From: an uncultured Prevotellaceae bacterium
GTDB lineage: Bacteria; Bacteroidota; Bacteroidia; Bacteroidales; Muribaculaceae
Reading direction: 5' to 3'
DNA: 64,000 bases
Assembly (NCBI GenBank): GCA_900318255.1
Contig: ONJX01000004.1
Coordinates: forward strand, 62,001 to 126,000
Below are positions 61,259 through 64,000 of the stretch, one piece after another (the stretch's first letter is position 1; the number at the start of each line of letters is the position of its first letter). The notes beneath the pieces are model-generated. The model did not search any database. It saw only the letters and a program-made list of their open reading frames with translations, and was not told where the DNA came from. The position numbers and the translations under genes were made by a program.

Positions 61259-64000
61259 ATGGCAAAAGTAATATCACACAAATTGAGAACTGCGTTAGCA
61301 GTAGCGATGGCTGTAACATTGTGTTTGGTAGTTGATGTGTCGTGTAAGAAACACTCCAGCACGTCGGGGGGAAGCACTTCGAGCATCGCCACCTACGACA
61401 GCCTGATGCATAAAGCTTATGAGAGCTACAATAAGGCCGACTTCAACAAGTCGATAGAACTCACGCGAGATGCCATGAAGTCGATTTCTAAAAACAATAA
61501 GGTGGCGATGAGCGATGCCTACTCGCACCTGGCGGCTTGCTATCAGCGCATAGGCATGAACGACAATGCGCTGAGCAACGCTTTTGCCGGACTTAATATC
61601 GACGAGCAACTCAAGGACAACGAGCGCATTAGCGCCTCTTACAGCAACATCGCCTATATCTATCTCGCCGCACAACGCCCCAACGAGGCTAAGGCTCTCA
61701 TCAACAAGGCTCTTAATCTGGAGAAAACAATCAAAAAGCCCAATAGGCGGCACTTGTCTAACCGCTATGGCATGGCAGCCGAGATTTATCTCAAGCTTGA
61801 GGAACCCGACAGGGCGTTAGACTACATCAACAAGGCCCTCGACATTGACACTACTGCCAACGACTCGCTACAAATCATGCGACGCATGTTGACACTTGGC
61901 GATATATATGCCGCTACCGACAGCACACAGAAAGCTCTTAGCAATTACCAGCAAGCAATCAAAATGTTTGAGAAAAACGATGACAAGTACAACATGATGC
62001 TGGCCTACAAGAACCTGGGAGCACTCTATGTGAAAATGGGCGACAAGGCTCAAGCCATGAAATGGCTCAATCAGAGCACCACCATCGCTAAAGAGTGTGA
62101 CGCCAAGAGCGTGCTCAAGGATAACTATCTGCTACTTGCCAACATCATGAGCGACCACAACCCCTCGCAGGCGGCAAAGTATCTGAGCCAGAGCAACAGC
62201 CTTGCCGACAGCATTTATGATGAGGCAACTAGCAAGCTCACATCCTATTATGCCATGGAGTTCCAAACTAAGGAGAAGGAGCACAAGATTGATGAGCAGC
62301 AAAACTCCATAACCATGCAGCGGCTCATCATCACTGCAGCCATCATTGCCGTGACTTCGTTGCTGGTGTTGTGCATTGCCTTGATAGTCATCATTATGCT
62401 CAGGTCTCGCGCTCGCAAAGCCGAGAAGAATGCCGAGCAGATGCGCGACCGCTTCTTCACTAATGTCACTCACGAGTTTCGCACGCCTCTCACCGTAATA
62501 CTAGGTGAGGCCGAGCAGCTCAAGGACGAGGAGCCCGACGAGTCAAAGCTACCAAAATTTAATGCTATCATCAATCAAGGAAATCACCTGCTCAGGCTTG
62601 TGAACCAGCTTCTCAATATTTCTAAAGTGAGGACTGCCATAGGGAACTTGCCCTGGAAAAACGGCGACTTGGCAGTGCTTGTCAATATGATAGTAGAGAA
62701 CATGAGTGTGTATGCAGGGTGTCAAGGCACCACAATAGAATTCAATCACGACGACAGTGACTTTAACATCGACTTTGTGCCAGAATATTGCCGGAGCATT
62801 TTCACCAATTTAATATCTAACGCTATCAAGTTTGACTCTCCTCAGGGGCACATCACAGTTGACATGAGTCGCAAGAAGAATACTGTGGTAATTGCCATCG
62901 CTGACCATGGTAGCGGCATAAATGAGAAAGACCTGCCTCACATCTTCGACCTCTTCTATCAAGGTGAGAGCGGAAAGTCGGAGCTCGGCACGGGAATAGG
63001 CCTGGCTCTGGTGAAGCAGATGACCGAAGCCATGGATGGCAAAGTGGACGTCCACACTCAAGAAGGCGAGGGCACAACCTTCACCATCACTCTCCCTGTG
63101 AAGCACAAGAACCGCGACTATCCTAAATGGGTGCCAAAGATGTTCTCTACCAGCGCCGACGACTTTACCGAGTCAGTGCAAGCCGCAGTAGAGGTCTCTA
63201 CTCCAGTCGATGCCCCTGCTGGCAGCGACAATAAGCGCATAGCACTCGTGGTGGAAGATAACGCCGATGTCGCTACCTACATTCAGCATGTGCTGGAGGA
63301 CTCCTTCAATGTGATTGTTGCTCACGACGGGCAGGAAGGTCTAGAAAAGGCGCGCGAAGTGATCCCCGACATCATTGTCACCGACCTGATGATGCCACGC
63401 GTTGATGGTTTGGAAATGTGCCGTCAGCTGCGTGACGACGAGTTGGTGAGTCACATTCCCATCATCATTGTGACGGCACGCGATGCCGATAAAGACCGCT
63501 TGCAAGGTATCTCGGTGGGTGCCGATGCCTACCTCACGAAACCCTTCAAGCGCGACGAGCTGATTACCGTTGCCCACAACTTGCTCCACACTCGCGATAT
63601 TCTCAAGATAAAATATCAGGTAAAACTCACTGGCAAAGAGCCCGAGGTGGACGATGCTGTTGATGTGGCACGTGAAGTGGCACCAGAGGTGGCCGTCGAG
63701 AGTGTTGACACAGCTAAAATTCTTTCTAGCATAGCACGCAAGAACGAGATATTTATCGAGAAGGTGAAGGGTATTATCCTCAAGAACATCGCAAAATCGG
63801 AGCTCAACTCCACACTTATCGCCGATGCCATGAACCTGAGCCAGCGGCAGCTCAACCGCAAGGTGAGCAGCGTGCTGGGCATCGACACGGCAAGCTATAT
63901 CAGGCAAACGAGGATATTGAAAGCCCAAGAGCTCTTACTCGAGACCGAAGACCCTGTGGGAGACATAGGCTATAACTGTGGCTTTGAGTCGAGCAGCTAC
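61259..64000 (+). CDS. Hybrid two-component regulator with TPR sensor part (3' end cut by window edge)
   Basis: Open for 914 codons from the ATG at 61259 to the window edge. Order: signal peptide with possible lipobox 'VVDVSC'; TPR repeats about 45-330 ('SDAYSHLAACYQRIGMNDNA', 'YKNLGALYVKMGDKAQAMKW'); membrane helix about 354-378; HisKA with His in 'FFTNVTHEFRTPLTVILGEA' near 404; HATPase ('GTGIGLALVKQM'); receiver with 'LVVEDNADVATYIQHVLED' and Asp in 'IIVTDLMMPRVDG' near 711; start of an AraC-type DNA-binding domain ('LSQRQLNRKVSSVLGIDTAS', 'GDIGYNCGFESSSY'). A hybrid one-protein phosphorelay; ligand unknown. Confidence 0.92.
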   Translation, partial: MAKVISHKLRTALAVAMAVTLCLVVDVSCKKHSSTSGGSTSSIATYDSLMHKAYESYNKADFNKSIELTRDAMKSISKNNKVAMSDAYSHLAACYQRIGMNDNALSNAFAGLNIDEQLKDNERISASYSNIAYIYLAAQRPNEAKALINKALNLEKTIKKPNRRHLSNRYGMAAEIYLKLEEPDRALDYINKALDIDTTANDSLQIMRRMLTLGDIYAATDSTQKALSNYQQAIKMFEKNDDKYNMMLAYKNLGALYVKMGDKAQAMKWLNQSTTIAKECDAKSVLKDNYLLLANIMSDHNPSQAAKYLSQSNSLADSIYDEATSKLTSYYAMEFQTKEKEHKIDEQQNSITMQRLIITAAIIAVTSLLVLCIALIVIIMLRSRARKAEKNAEQMRDRFFTNVTHEFRTPLTVILGEAEQLKDEEPDESKLPKFNAIINQGNHLLRLVNQLLNISKVRTAIGNLPWKNGDLAVLVNMIVENMSVYAGCQGTTIEFNHDDSDFNIDFVPEYCRSIFTNLISNAIKFDSPQGHITVDMSRKKNTVVIAIADHGSGINEKDLPHIFDLFYQGESGKSELGTGIGLALVKQMTEAMDGKVDVHTQEGEGTTFTITLPVKHKNRDYPKWVPKMFSTSADDFTESVQAAVEVSTPVDAPAGSDNKRIALVVEDNADVATYIQHVLEDSFNVIVAHDGQEGLEKAREVIPDIIVTDLMMPRVDGLEMCRQLRDDELVSHIPIIIVTARDADKDRLQGISVGADAYLTKPFKRDELITVAHNLLHTRDILKIKYQVKLTGKEPEVDDAVDVAREVAPEVAVESVDTAKILSSIARKNEIFIEKVKGIILKNIAKSELNSTLIADAMNLSQRQLNRKVSSVLGIDTASYIRQTRILKAQELLLETEDPVGDIGYNCGFESSSY

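Noticed and set aside
61295..61753. Minus-strand frames under the HTCS gene
   Set aside because: The plus-strand frame is open for 914 codons with TPR, kinase and receiver motifs throughout.

Overview
The window comes from a Bacteroidota chromosome, order Bacteroidales; I suspect Muribaculaceae or a near relative. The evidence is repeated promoters of the form TTTG, about 19 bases, TAnnTTTG; genes with AT-rich upstream sequences and no strong Shine-Dalgarno; a Rho factor with a huge low-complexity N-terminal insert; HU/SPOR, FISUMP, DUF4254 and HTCS proteins; and a secreted protein with a Bacteroidales-type C-terminal sorting tail. No tRNA, CRISPR, prophage or intact insertion sequence was seen.

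Bases 1069-16320 hold one long forward gene cluster for fermenting L-lysine to butyrate, acetate and ammonia: atoD, kal, kce, kdd, kamA, kamB, kamC, kamD, kamE, atoA, crt, hbd, bcd, etfB, etfA. KamA makes 3,6-diaminohexanoate (beta-lysine), the B12/PLP mutase KamDE (serviced by KamBC) makes 3,5-diaminohexanoate, Kdd oxidises it, Kce cleaves it with acetyl-CoA, Kal removes ammonia to give crotonyl-CoA, Bcd-EtfAB reduces that, and AtoDA swaps CoA between butyryl-CoA and acetoacetate. Crt and Hbd add a link from acetoacetyl-CoA to crotonyl-CoA. No thiolase or lysine transporter lies in the window.

Bases 16437-22800 are an accessory stretch: a Hanks-type kinase and a pseudokinase, both ending in FISUMP domains, several unrecognised genes, and a PH-domain membrane protein. 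Bases 22850-25991 are six tandem paralogous small coiled-coil lipoproteins. Then come rho, a C45-type acylase, small envelope proteins, a SPOR protein, an AAA/PD-(D/E)XK protein, a TPR protein, an MscS channel, the RNase P RNA gene, a Na/phosphate transporter and a two-component pair (26721-42517). Bases 42661-57494 mix housekeeping genes (nadC, rlmH, a lipid kinase, rnpA, slyD, rpmE) with a sodium symporter and small glycosyltransferase operons. The right end carries a large mirrored tandem-repeat field, a DUF4450-like lipoprotein and the start of a TPR-type hybrid two-component regulator.

The most unusual content is between genes: an 82-base dispersed repeat that carries a consensus promoter aimed at the next gene at several loci; two families of MITE-like elements with terminal inverted repeats (two copies each); several arrays of 7, 8 or 9-base units lying in operon junctions, one family occurring both inside the lysine cluster and inside the two-component operon; and a 58-base tandem array facing degenerate inverted units.
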